A stretch of 64,000 nucleotides of DNA, taken from assembly GCF_022557175.1 (NCBI RefSeq), contig NZ_CP092915.1, forward strand, positions 6,882,001 through 6,946,000. Reading direction: 5' to 3'. Of the stretch, positions 34,655 through 43,420 are shown in pieces; position 1 is the stretch's first letter, and each line of letters starts with the position of its first letter. The translations under genes were made by a program, and so were the position numbers. This stretch comes from Mycolicibacterium sp. YH-1 (GTDB lineage: Bacteria; Actinomycetota; Actinomycetes; Mycobacteriales; Mycobacteriaceae). Below the pieces are notes generated by a model. The model was not told the DNA's origin, searched no databases, and saw only the letters and a program-made list of their open reading frames with translations.

Positions 34655-35854
34655 TTACTGCCAGATGTCGATGACGGGTGCGAGGTCACGGGGCCCGTGC
34701 TCTGTCACCACGATGTTGCGTTCGAAGGTGGCGCCCGTCCCGTCCCTGATGACGAAGCGCTCCAGTGCCAGCGTCATGCCGACCTCGATCGGACGCAGGT
34801 TGTCGTCACGGATCCACGGCGCCTCGAAGCCCAGCCCGATACCGTGACCGCCAGCCTTGAACTCGGCCGCGGCGAAGTCGTAGTTCTGTTGGCGCAGCAG
34901 GTCGTCGGCTGCTCGCGCCACATCGGCGACCGTGGCGCCTGGCACCGAGGCTGCGACGGCGGCGTTCACCGAGTCACGGGCGAGTTCGAATGCTCCGGCC
35001 TGGGCGTCCGTCGGGGCCCGGTCGATGACGCGGCTGCGGGCGAGGTCGTAGAAGTAACCTCGGTAGGCCCCGCTGAAGTCAACGGTGAAGAGGTCACCGG
35101 CGCGCAGTCGCCGCTGTGACCAGGTGGGCGCACCGTCGTGCCCGCCCCCCGAATCCTCGCCGAATGTCGTCACAAATGCGTTGGCAACGACGGCGTCCCG
35201 CCTGGTTGCCTCGGCGATCAGCGCCGCGGTGACCTCAGCCTCGCTGACCCCGGCGTGCAGGGTGTCCAGCGCGAACCGGAACGATGCGTCGGCGATGGTC
35301 GCGGCGTGTTCCAACAGTGCGATCTCGGCGCTGGACTTTATGGAGCGCAGGTGCTCGACGAGGTCATCGGCGATCAGGATCTCGCCGTCAACCACTGGGG
35401 CAGCCGCCTTTTCGAGGTGGCCGAACTGTCGTGCCGTCATGGTGTCGGCGCCGCAGACCGCAATCCTGCGACGTACGCCTGCGAGCACCTCGGCCACGAG
35501 GTCCCCGAGTGTCTGTCCGCTGGCGTCAAGGAAGCGGTGATCGGTGACGGCATAGGGCGCGGCAGCCTCGTCGTCCGAGCACAGTACCGATTCGTCCTGC
35601 GTCACCACGAGTGCCGCGTACCCGCGGTCGGCCCAGGCGCCAGGAACGTCGCGAATGATCGGGAAGAAGGGGTAGTGACCGCATAGGTACTGCACATTGG
35701 CGAATCGCTCGACGGTGCCGCCGCCGCGCGCCCAGATGACGATCGCATCGACGCCGGCGACGTCCAGTAGTTGGCGCAATCTCGCCAGCCGTTGGTGGTA
35801 CTCGGCTTCCGCGATCGGGGGCGGGTTGGTCGTCGGATTGGTAGGGGTACTCAC
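34655..35854 (-). CDS. M24 metallopeptidase (Xaa-Pro dipeptidase/creatinase type)
   Basis: A 399-residue cytoplasmic peptidase of the pita-bread fold. The N-terminal creatinase-like domain spans residues 1-150. The two metal-binding Asp are in FTVDFSGAYRG and YFYDLARS, the His in AGGHGIGLGFEAP, and two Glu in LALERFVI and FERNIVVTEHG, so the dinuclear site is complete. The GTG at 35854 sits eight bases after GAGGAG; the GTG and ATG at 35863 and 35860 are too close to that site. It lies between the binding protein and gamma-glutamyltranspeptidase genes and would cut imported peptides, probably at proline. Confidence 0.88.
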   Translation of the reverse strand: MSTPTNPTTNPPPIAEAEYHQRLARLRQLLDVAGVDAIVIWARGGGTVERFANVQYLCGHYPFFPIIRDVPGAWADRGYAALVVTQDESVLCSDDEAAAPYAVTDHRFLDASGQTLGDLVAEVLAGVRRRIAVCGADTMTARQFGHLEKAAAPVVDGEILIADDLVEHLRSIKSSAEIALLEHAATIADASFRFALDTLHAGVSEAEVTAALIAEATRRDAVVANAFVTTFGEDSGGGHDGAPTWSQRRLRAGDLFTVDFSGAYRGYFYDLARSRVIDRAPTDAQAGAFELARDSVNAAVAASVPGATVADVARAADDLLRQQNYDFAAAEFKAGGHGIGLGFEAPWIRDDNLRPIEVGMTLALERFVIRDGTGATFERNIVVTEHGPRDLAPVIDIWQ

Positions 35855-35933
35855 GCTCATCACTCCTCATCCGTTCGTGCCCCGGGCACCGGTCGGTCGA
35901 ATCTATGCTGCCTCTTAGACATTGGTCGTCGCC

Positions 35934-37526
35934 CTAGCTCGGGTCGTGCCGTGGGTAGTGCGCGATCACGGCGGCACCGTCTGAGCGCGGGTCAGACGCT
36001 GCCGTCATCGCGCCGTGTTGATCGGCGAAGACGACGTTGGCCTGCCCGAGTACCTCGCTGCGAGGCGGCACCTCGTGGAAGAACAAGCCGCTGCGTGCAA
36101 CAGACTCGCGTGCAGGCGCGGCGATATCGGACTCCAGGGATACCGAGTCGAGAATGCAGCCGTCGCTTTGCAGGCCGACGATTCCTCGCGGGGCCGCCAC
36201 GGCATCCTGGGCGGTGGCTCCGGCCGTCGCACGGAGGAGGATCTGGCCGAGCACCTGGGGCTGGCCCTGCCCGCCCATCGTCGACAGCACGTGACGCACT
36301 GACCCGCCGCGCAGCGTCATGGCCGGCATGAGCGTGTGGAGGGGCCGCTTCCCTGCCGCAAGCACGTTGGGTGAATCGGCGTCGAGCGAGAAACTGGTTC
36401 CGCGATTGTGGAACAGAATCCCGGTCTTGGGGTCGATCAATCCCGCCCCAAATGCGTGGTACACGCTCTGGATCAATGAGACCGCGTAGCCGTCGCTGTC
36501 TGCGGCGGCTATTCCGACGGTGTCGCCATGGGGTACGAGCGCGGGCTCTCCGGTGGCGGCGCCCACGGGTGCCATCTCCCGCAGATCCGAGTTGATGAGC
36601 GCATCAACATCCACCTCGGCGTGGCGGGGATCAGCCAGGTAGCGGTCTCGAAGTGCGTTGCCCTGGTGGAAGAGTCGCATGAGGGTGCCGAAATCCGCCC
36701 CCAGCGGGTCGGAGAGGCCGAGTTCCTCCACGGCACGCAGGACTCGCAGCAGGATGAAGCCATGGGTGTTCGGCGGGCTGGTGAAGACGGAGAGGTCGCC
36801 GAACGTCGCCTCGATTGGCGCGACAGTCTCAGGTGTGAAGTCCGCGAAGTCGTCCATGGCCAGAAGCGAGCCCCGAGAGGCCAGATGGGCGAGGCTGTTT
36901 GTGGCGCTCTCACCGAGGTAGAACTCGTCGGGGCCGTGCTCGCGTAGGCGCCGGAACGTCGCCGCCAGTTCGGGCTGCCGCAACAACTCGCCCGATCGAA
37001 GACTCACCCCGCCCGGGCGGAACACGCGGTCGAAGTCCGGTGTGCCATGCAGATCCGCGTTCTCGGGGTGAGTCAGGTGGCTGGCCAGCGACGCTGAGAC
37101 CGCTACCCCGCGCGAGGCCGCCTCCTCGGCCGCCTCCAGTGTGTCGGACCATGAGTATCGAGAACCGAAGGTGCGCAGCGTTTCCCATCCGCGAACACCG
37201 CCGGGAACGGTCACGACGTGTGCGCCACGCGCGGGCAGACTCCTGCCGAAGGTCGTGCGCACGGCGGCGGTGTCTGTCCGCCTCGCCGCAGGACCCGAGG
37301 CGTTGACACAGGTCACCCGGCCATCGGGCGTGCGGACCAGCGCGATCACGTCACTGCCGAGGGCAACGTTGTGCGGATAGACCACGGCGAGCACCGCCGC
37401 GGCCGCAATCGCCGCATCGATCGCAGTGCCTCCGCCGCGGAACACGCGCAGGGCGGCTTCGGATGCGAGGGCGTGCGGAGCTGCGATGGCACCAGTGAAG
37501 GACGCCGTACCGGACGATGGGGACAA
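35934..37526 (-). CDS. gamma-glutamyltranspeptidase family protein
   Basis: A 530-residue Ntn-hydrolase that should self-cleave into two chains. The start of the fold, AAPHALASEAALRVFRGGGTAIDAAIAA in shortened form (FRGGGTAIDAAI), is clear. The nucleophile is predicted to be the Thr in VPHGDTVGIAAAD near residue 370, followed by the small-chain parts IDPKTGILFHNRGTSF and TMGGQGQPQ. Canonical enzymes have TTH-SVVD at the nucleophile; here it is DTVGIAAAD, a variant seen in divergent members. There is no signal peptide, which is unusual, as most bacterial enzymes are exported. A TTG at 37526, 11 bases after AAGAGGAG, is favoured over a GTG at 37580 that has no ribosome site. Confidence 0.8.
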   Translation of the reverse strand: MSPSSGTASFTGAIAAPHALASEAALRVFRGGGTAIDAAIAAAAVLAVVYPHNVALGSDVIALVRTPDGRVTCVNASGPAARRTDTAAVRTTFGRSLPARGAHVVTVPGGVRGWETLRTFGSRYSWSDTLEAAEEAASRGVAVSASLASHLTHPENADLHGTPDFDRVFRPGGVSLRSGELLRQPELAATFRRLREHGPDEFYLGESATNSLAHLASRGSLLAMDDFADFTPETVAPIEATFGDLSVFTSPPNTHGFILLRVLRAVEELGLSDPLGADFGTLMRLFHQGNALRDRYLADPRHAEVDVDALINSDLREMAPVGAATGEPALVPHGDTVGIAAADSDGYAVSLIQSVYHAFGAGLIDPKTGILFHNRGTSFSLDADSPNVLAAGKRPLHTLMPAMTLRGGSVRHVLSTMGGQGQPQVLGQILLRATAGATAQDAVAAPRGIVGLQSDGCILDSVSLESDIAAPARESVARSGLFFHEVPPRSEVLGQANVVFADQHGAMTAASDPRSDGAAVIAHYPRHDPS

Positions 37527-37649
37527 GATCGACGCTACTCCTCTTGAGATCTTCAACGTGGCCGCCGCCGCAATGGCCACCTGAGGGGCCTGACGCTCGC
37601 CGCGATTGCGTTGCCGAGATCGAGAATGTGTCGACGGTCACGCTCTCAG

Positions 37650-37665
37650 CCTATCGAATGATAGG
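37650..37665. promoter_or_regulatory. probable TetR operator before peptide operon
   Basis: CCTATCGAATGATAGG, perfect 6-bp arms with a 4-base centre. It lies between the TetR gene at 37762 and the gamma-glutamyltranspeptidase gene and is very like the palindrome at 28693. Confidence 0.65.
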
Positions 37666-37761
37666 CCACTTTCCATGGTTAGGGAAGACCCCAGGTGGCG
37701 GGATGCCAATTGGGATCAACGTCCCTGTGGTGGAATCGAACTGCATCTCAGATCACGCCGG

Positions 37762-38436
37762 CTACGGAGCGCCGCCTGTATCGGCAATGCCGCTTAGGAG
37801 TATTCGGCTCATCACTTTGCCGACCTCCCCGCCACTTAGCTCACCGCCCGGGCGGTACCAACGGTGCATCCAGTTGACTGCGCCAAGGACTGTGTAAGTC
37901 ACCATCCGAGCATCGAGGTCGACCTTGAATTCCCCCTTCTGGATGCCATCCTCGACGATCGCCATAACGGCATCCTCGAAGCGTTGGGCACTATCCAGAA
38001 AGAACTGCTGCAGCTCGGCTCCCGTGGAACTGAGCCAGCGGCCGTCCTCCTGGACGTAGAGATTGAGAAACGGGTAGTGCTCCTCGTAGGACGAGGCCAG
38101 CAGCTCGATCACTTCAGCAATTCGATCGACCGATGAACCTCGCTTGGCAGCTATCGCTTCCGCCCCAGTGACGTTGTAATCGGAAGCGCGGCGCACCAGC
38201 TCTAGGAAGATCTCCTGCTTCGTCCCGAAGTAGTAATAGATGTTGGACTGGCTGACGCCCAGATGGTTGGCGATATCGGTGATGCTGGTGCCATTGAAGC
38301 CGTTGAGTGCGAACACTTCGGCGGCCTTCGCAAGAATCTGCGCGCGCTGTTCCAGCCACGCCGCGCTGCGTTCTTTACGTGCCAACTCCCTGCGCTGCGC
38401 GATCTTGCTGGGCTCTCGGGTGCTCGACTCCTTCAT
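37762..38436 (-). CDS. TetR-family regulator of peptide operon
   Basis: A 224-residue TetR regulator. After a charged N-terminus the HTH reads ILAKAAEVFALNGFNGTS, then DIANHLGVSQSNIYYYFGTK. The ligand domain is of the type that has a Trp/Tyr-rich C-terminal part (NWMHRWYRPGG), as in fatty-acid or steroid-responsive TetR proteins such as KstR2-like members, but the ligand is not known. It is upstream of and on the same strand as the gamma-glutamyltranspeptidase gene, with a palindrome in the 235-base gap between the two starts of coding, so control of that operon is likely. Confidence 0.85.
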   Translation of the reverse strand: MKESSTREPSKIAQRRELARKERSAAWLEQRAQILAKAAEVFALNGFNGTSITDIANHLGVSQSNIYYYFGTKQEIFLELVRRASDYNVTGAEAIAAKRGSSVDRIAEVIELLASSYEEHYPFLNLYVQEDGRWLSSTGAELQQFFLDSAQRFEDAVMAIVEDGIQKGEFKVDLDARMVTYTVLGAVNWMHRWYRPGGELSGGEVGKVMSRILLSGIADTGGAP

Positions 38437-38465
38437 GAGTCAACTCTCTCATCGTCCGCGGCCTG

Positions 38466-38665
38466 ATGCCTGGAGCCCAGGACTACCTCATCGAGCGGAT
38501 CGCCCAGCGCCGCGACACCCGGACCAACGATCTCCTCGACGCGATATGCACGCCGAGCGGCTCGAGCACATTCAGCTGGCGGAGGGCACCGTGCTCACAC
38601 ACCTCCCGTCCTTCACATTTGCCGGGTTGGCCTCCCTGCCGGTCACCTTCCGGCCGGTGAGCTAA
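38466..38665 (+). pseudogene. cytochrome P450 remnant
   Basis: Two pieces of a P450 read in different frames. The first, from 38466, gives YLIERIAQRRDTRTNDLLDA, matching the segment before the oxygen-binding helix. After a frame change near 38546 the second gives PSFTFAGLASLPVTFRPVS and a TAA, the usual end of a P450. About 200 residues that should lie between, including the heme-binding Cys loop, are gone. It sits 10 bases before an EthR-like regulator, a common neighbour of monooxygenase genes. Confidence 0.6.
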
Positions 38666-38674
38666 CGTGGCCGG

Positions 38675-39337
38675 GTGGCGCAGGAAAGTGCAGCGAACAC
38701 CTCGCTCCCGGACCTTCGCGCGCGGCCCAACCGGCGTTCGGCACCGATGCGGGCCGAAATCCTCGACGCCATGGCACGGCTGCTCGACACGGGCCAACTG
38801 CACCAGTTGTCGGTAGAGAACATCTCGCAGGAGGCGGGCGTCTCGCGCCCAACGTTCTACTCCTACTTCGCCTCTAAGTTGGAGATCGTGCTCGAGCTCT
38901 ACCAGGTCGCCGCGGCGGAGATGTACTCCGCGATTACGCCGATCTGGAACCGTCCAGCAGACCAGGCCCCGCCGGACGCCATCCGAGAAGGCCTCCGCGC
39001 GATGGTCGCCGCATGGGTGCCACGCCGGGCGGTGTTCCAGGCCTCCTTCGAACTCCGGTACGTGGACTCCGACATGATGGCGGCCACGCAACGGACGATC
39101 GCCTACTTCGCCAACGCCATCGGCGCCCAGCTAGACGCCGACCGCGCCGCCGGGATCGCTCCTCCTGGTCCACCCACCGGGCCACTGGTCACCATGCTCC
39201 TCTGGTCCTCCGAGCACGCGGTCTACATCGCAGGCCGCGGGCTCAGTGAGGACCTTCCCGACGAGCACGCAGCGACCCTGCCGCTCGAGACGATGTGGCT
39301 GGGCGCGCTATACGGGATCGTCCCCACGACGTCGTGA
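38675..39337 (+). CDS. TetR-family regulator, EthR-like
   Basis: A 220-residue TetR protein whose HTH, LSVENISQEAGVSRPTFYSYF, is of the EthR type, and whose C-terminal helix TMLLWSSEHAVYIAG matches EthR's ligand-domain end. EthR-like proteins usually repress a monooxygenase gene next to them; here the neighbour is a P450 remnant, so its target may be lost or elsewhere. GTG start. A long hairpin follows 85 bases after the stop. Confidence 0.83.
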   Translation: MAQESAANTSLPDLRARPNRRSAPMRAEILDAMARLLDTGQLHQLSVENISQEAGVSRPTFYSYFASKLEIVLELYQVAAAEMYSAITPIWNRPADQAPPDAIREGLRAMVAAWVPRRAVFQASFELRYVDSDMMAATQRTIAYFANAIGAQLDADRAAGIAPPGPPTGPLVTMLLWSSEHAVYIAGRGLSEDLPDEHAATLPLETMWLGALYGIVPTTS

Positions 39338-39422
39338 GTCGGGTCCGCGAGCAGGTGAGTCTGATCCTCGATCGAGGTAGGCGAACCCCTATGGCGAGGC
39401 CCGCTCCTCCGCGGCGCAGACG

Positions 39423-39460
39423 CAAACTCGCACCCAACCATGAGGTTGGGTGCGAGTTTG
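39423..39460. terminator. 17-bp hairpin terminator
   Basis: CAAACTCGCACCCAACC pairs with GGTTGGGTGCGAGTTTG across a 4-base loop ATGA. It lies between the convergent EthR-like gene and pntB and should stop transcription from both sides. Confidence 0.9.
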
Positions 39461-39478
39461 TGTGGTCGTGCTGGAGTA

Positions 39479-40912
39479 CTAGAGGGCTTTGAGTTCCTCG
39501 ATGACCTCGGAGACTGATTTCTTGGCGTCACCGAAGAGCATGGAGGTGTGGTTGAGGAAGAACAGCGGGTTCTCGATTCCGGCGTAGCCGGAGGACATGG
39601 AGCGTTTGAGCACGATCACCGAACGCGACTCGTCGACGTTGAGGATCGGCATGCCGTGGATCGGGGAGGACGGGTCGTTGCGGGCCGCGGGGTTGGTGAC
39701 ATCGTTGGCCCCGATCACGATGGTGACGTCGGTGCGGTTGAACTCACCGTTGACGTCATCCATCTCCTTCATCGCGTCATACTCGACGTCGGCCTCGGCC
39801 AGCAGCACGTTCATGTGCCCGGGCATCCGACCGGCCACGGGATGGATGGCGTACTTGACCTCCACGCCCTTCTCCTCGAGCAGGCTGGCCATCTCCTTGA
39901 CCGCGTGCTGGGCCTGCGCGACCGCCAGGCCGTAACCCGGGACGACGATGACCTGGTTGGCGTAGGCCATCTGGATCGCGGCATCAGCGGCCGAGGTCGC
40001 CTTGACCGTGCCCTGATCCCCACCCACCAGCGCCGCGACATCACCGCCACCACCAAACGAGCCGAACACGATCGCCGGGATCGACCGGTTCATCGCCTTG
40101 GCCATCAGATTGGTCAGAATCGAACCCGACGCACCCACGATCATGCCCGCCACGATCATCGCGGTGTTGTTGAGCGCCAGACCCGCCGCCGCCGCCGAGA
40201 GCCCGGTCAACGCGTTGAGCAGGCTGATGACCACCGGCATGTCCGCCCCGCCGATCGGGAACACCACGAACAGACCCATGAGCCCGGCCAGCGCCAGCAC
40301 CAGCACGATCACCCAACCCGGACTGCCCACTCCGGCGTTCAGCCCGATGTAGACCGAGGCGGCCACCGCACCCAGCAATAGCAGCACGTTGGACGCCTGA
40401 AACGCCTTCGCGGACTTGACGAGTGTCTTCTCGAGGTTCTTGGGGATCGACTCCTGCAGCTTGAGGAACGCCACCAGCGACCCCCAGAACGACACCGACC
40501 CGATGATCGCCGCGAACAGCGATCCCACCACCAGTGCGACAGTCGGATGCTGCTCGGGGGTGAAGTGGGCGAACCCGTCGGTCTCGATGAACTCCGCCCA
40601 CGCGATCAACGCGACCGTGCCACCACCGACACCGTTGAACAGCGCCACCAGCTGGGGCATCGCGGTCATCTTGGTCTTCTTGGCCGGCGGCACACCCAGG
40701 ATGACGCCGATGAGCAGACCGGCCACGATGAGAATCCAGTTGACCGACGCGGTGTCACGCACCTTGATCAGGGTCGCCACGACCGCCAACGCCATACCGG
40801 CGGCGGCGATCAGGTTGCCGCGCACCGCGGTCTTGGGTCCGGTCAACCCCGACAGACCCAGGATGAACAGCGCGAACGCGACAATGTAGAGGGTGTTGAC
40901 GAGATAGTTCAT
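39479..40912 (-). CDS. pntB: NAD(P) transhydrogenase subunit beta
   Basis: A 477-residue subunit with nine helices in the membrane part (residues 1-265) and the NADP(H)-binding domain III at the C-terminus. The NADP site shows VVPGYGLAVAQAQHAVKEM, PVAGRMPGHMNVLLAEADV and VTIVIGANDVTNPAA. With PntAA and PntAB it moves hydride from NADH to NADP+ using the proton gradient. The ATG overlaps the pntAB stop as ATGA. End of the operon; a hairpin lies 18 bases beyond its stop. Confidence 0.97.
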   Translation of the reverse strand: MNYLVNTLYIVAFALFILGLSGLTGPKTAVRGNLIAAAGMALAVVATLIKVRDTASVNWILIVAGLLIGVILGVPPAKKTKMTAMPQLVALFNGVGGGTVALIAWAEFIETDGFAHFTPEQHPTVALVVGSLFAAIIGSVSFWGSLVAFLKLQESIPKNLEKTLVKSAKAFQASNVLLLLGAVAASVYIGLNAGVGSPGWVIVLVLALAGLMGLFVVFPIGGADMPVVISLLNALTGLSAAAAGLALNNTAMIVAGMIVGASGSILTNLMAKAMNRSIPAIVFGSFGGGGDVAALVGGDQGTVKATSAADAAIQMAYANQVIVVPGYGLAVAQAQHAVKEMASLLEEKGVEVKYAIHPVAGRMPGHMNVLLAEADVEYDAMKEMDDVNGEFNRTDVTIVIGANDVTNPAARNDPSSPIHGMPILNVDESRSVIVLKRSMSSGYAGIENPLFFLNHTSMLFGDAKKSVSEVIEELKAL

Positions 40913-41247
40913 CGGGCTTGCCCATTCGTCTCGGCCGAGGCCTTCACCACTTCGGCCTTGCGACCCTTGAACATTCCCAGCATCCGATCGGTCACCAGGA
41001 ACCCACCGATCACATTGAGCGTGCCGAAGATCAACGCGACGAACGCGATCACCCGCACCCCCCAGCCGGCGTCGGCGGGCAGCTCACCCAGCACGATCAG
41101 GGCGCCAAGCACGACGATGCCGTGAATGGCGTTGGTGCCCGACATCAATGGCGTGTGCAAGGTGTTGGGCACCTTGGAGATCACGGCGAACCCGACGAAC
41201 CCGGCCAGCACCAGGATCGCAAGATTGGCCAACAGTTGGTCATACAT
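40909..41247 (-). CDS. pntAB: NAD(P) transhydrogenase subunit alpha, part 2
   Basis: A 112-residue membrane subunit with three helices and the conserved start LLANLAILVLAGFVGFAVIS and MSGTNAIHGIVVLGALI. It is the membrane part of alpha, encoded separately from the NAD-binding part as in other actinobacteria and many proteobacteria. The ATG at 41247, two bases after the pntAA stop, is used; the frame upstream lies in pntAA. Confidence 0.95.
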   Translation of the reverse strand: MYDQLLANLAILVLAGFVGFAVISKVPNTLHTPLMSGTNAIHGIVVLGALIVLGELPADAGWGVRVIAFVALIFGTLNVIGGFLVTDRMLGMFKGRKAEVVKASAETNGQAR

Positions 41248-41249
41248 GA

Positions 41250-42368
41250 CTAGGAAACCTCCCGGGTGACGCACGAGGCCGACACGACCTCGTCGTCGAA
41301 GTCCGGTGCCAGCGCACCGTCGGTGATCAACAACTCCAGCAGCGAGGTGATGTTCTTGGCATACAACTCGCTGGCGTGCTCAGGCATGGTCGCGGGCAGG
41401 TTCATCGGCGAGGCAATCGTCACCCCATGGCGCACGACGGTCTGACCCGGTTCGGTCAGCTCGCAGTTACCACCGGTCTCCCCGGCCAGATCAATCACCA
41501 CACTGCCGGGCTTCATCCCCTGCACCGCGGTGGCGGTGACCAGACGCGGCGCGGGCCGACCCGGCACCAGCGCGGTGGTGATCACCACGTCGAAGCGGGT
41601 GATCGCCTCCTCCAGGGCCTTCTGCTGCTGCGCGCGCTCCTCATCGGTCAACTCACGGGCATACCCGCCCTCACCGGCGGCATCAATACCCAGATCCAGC
41701 CACTGCGCACCCACCGAACGCACCTGATCGGCCACCTCCGGACGCACGTCATAACCAGTGGTCTTGGCACCCAGACGCTTGGCCGTGGCCAACGCCTGCA
41801 GGCCCGCGACCCCCACACCCAGAATCAGGGCGCTGGTCGGCTTCACCGTGCCCGCCGCGGTCGTGAGCATCGGGAAGAACCGGGTCGACAACGACGCCGC
41901 CAACACCACTGCCTTGTATCCGGCCACGTTTGCCTGCGAGGACAACGCATCCATCACCTGCGCACGCGAGATCCGCGGAATCGCCTCCACCGCGAACGCT
42001 TGCACCCCGGCGTTCTTGAGCGCTCCGATCTGGTTCTGCTCGTTGCGCGGTGCCAGGAACCCGACCAGCGTCTGACCTGAGCGCAACCTGGCGACCTCCT
42101 CGGTCGTGGGTGGGGCCACCTTCACCACCACATCGCACCCCCAGGCATCACCAATGGTCGCGCCCGCCTCGACATACAACTCATCAGGCAGCAGCGCCCG
42201 CTCACCAGCACCAGACTCCACCACGACAGCCACACCACTGCTCACGAGGGATGACACCGCCTTGGGCACCAACGCCACCCGGCGCTCATCGGGCCCTGAC
42301 TCGGCGACCACACCCACGGATGTCGTCTTGGTTGCCCGGCGCGCAGCGCCGTCTTCAGCTTCAGTCAT
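41250..42368 (-). CDS. pntAA: NAD(P) transhydrogenase subunit alpha, part 1
   Basis: A 372-residue soluble subunit that holds the NAD(H) site. It has the AlaDH/PNT fold: EVGPDERRVALVPK-type start (GPDERRVALVPKAVSSL) and the NAD Rossmann loop ILGVGVAGLQALATAKRLGAK near residue 185. RDVRPEV-type (YDVRPEVADQVRSVGAQWL) follows. It starts the three-gene operon with GGGGAAG before the ATG. It supplies NADPH for biosynthesis, including polyketide and fatty acid synthesis. Confidence 0.96.
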   Translation of the reverse strand: MTEAEDGAARRATKTTSVGVVAESGPDERRVALVPKAVSSLVSSGVAVVVESGAGERALLPDELYVEAGATIGDAWGCDVVVKVAPPTTEEVARLRSGQTLVGFLAPRNEQNQIGALKNAGVQAFAVEAIPRISRAQVMDALSSQANVAGYKAVVLAASLSTRFFPMLTTAAGTVKPTSALILGVGVAGLQALATAKRLGAKTTGYDVRPEVADQVRSVGAQWLDLGIDAAGEGGYARELTDEERAQQQKALEEAITRFDVVITTALVPGRPAPRLVTATAVQGMKPGSVVIDLAGETGGNCELTEPGQTVVRHGVTIASPMNLPATMPEHASELYAKNITSLLELLITDGALAPDFDDEVVSASCVTREVS

Positions 42369-42530
42369 GTCTACTTCCCCCGCTGGATCACCCGCGGTTT
42401 GCTCTGAACTCAGACACCCTAACCGGTACCGCCAGTCACGTAAGACCTAGACGAAACCGCATCGATACAGTTGTGCACTGCGCCCAGAACCCAGGAGTTG
42501 CACGCCCAAGAACTAGGAGTTGCAACCGTC

Positions 42531-43409
42531 GTGACGACAGTTGGGCACCGCATTCCCCCCTGGTCGGTGCCGATGTTCTTCATCGTCGGCGCGGTGTCGC
42601 AGTACGTCGGAGCGGCCGTCGGCGTGTTCCTGTTCGAGACCGCCAATCCTGCGGCCGTGGCGTGGTTGCGCGCGGCCGCCGCTGCCGTCGCGCTCATCGT
42701 GTGGCGACGCCCGTGGCGACGGACCTGGACCCGTCGCTCGCTGGCGGCCGCAGCCGCATTCGGCGTTGTCACTGTGGGCATGAATGTCGCGTTCTTCGAG
42801 GCGATCGCCCGCATTCCGCTCGGTACCGCCGTGGCGATCGAGTTCCTGGGCCCGGTGGCCGTCGCCACCCTGGGGTCACGGCGACCTCGCGATCTGCTTG
42901 CCGCGCTTCTGGTTGCGGCCGGTATCGCGCTGCTCACGGGTGTGCACACGGGGATTGACCTGGCGGGCGTCGGCTTCGCGCTGATCGCCGCCGCCCTGTG
43001 GGCCGGATACATCCTGCTCGGCAAGCGCGTCGCCGACGCGGGTAGCGGCCTCGACTCGCTCGCCGTCGGGATGGCGGCGGCCGCCGTCCTCCTGGCCCCC
43101 GCGCTGCTCACCGGACAGTTCATCGAGGATGCGTCGGTGCTCGCCGACTCGAGGGTATGGCTGCTGGGGGTCGCGGTCGGCGTGCTGTCCACGGCAGTGC
43201 CGTACGCGCTGGATCAACTGGTGCTCACCGCGATAGGCCGCGCCCGGTTCGCCCTGTTGCTCGCCCTTCTGCCGGTCACGGCCGCGTTCGTCGGCGCGGT
43301 GATGCTCGGGCAGCGGCCAACCTTCGCCGAGACCGCGGGCATCGCTCTGGTGGTGGCCGCCCTGGCGATCAGTGTGCGCGGCGATACAGTGAGGCCGCCC
43401 GAAAACTAG
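42531..43409 (+). CDS. EamA-family exporter (RhtA-like)
   Basis: A 292-residue drug/metabolite transporter with ten helices arranged as two EamA halves, the second starting near LAGVGFALIAAALWAGY. RhtA-type members export threonine and homoserine; the substrate here is unproven. The GTG at 42531 is 11 bases after AGGAG. The upstream 40 bases contain the sequence AGGAGTTGCA twice, 22 bases apart. The acyl-CoA dehydrogenase gene follows after 11 bases, preceded by a very similar AACTAGGAGATGCAAC. Confidence 0.85.
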   Translation: MTTVGHRIPPWSVPMFFIVGAVSQYVGAAVGVFLFETANPAAVAWLRAAAAAVALIVWRRPWRRTWTRRSLAAAAAFGVVTVGMNVAFFEAIARIPLGTAVAIEFLGPVAVATLGSRRPRDLLAALLVAAGIALLTGVHTGIDLAGVGFALIAAALWAGYILLGKRVADAGSGLDSLAVGMAAAAVLLAPALLTGQFIEDASVLADSRVWLLGVAVGVLSTAVPYALDQLVLTAIGRARFALLLALLPVTAAFVGAVMLGQRPTFAETAGIALVVAALAISVRGDTVRPPEN

Positions 43410-43420
43410 GAGATGCAACT

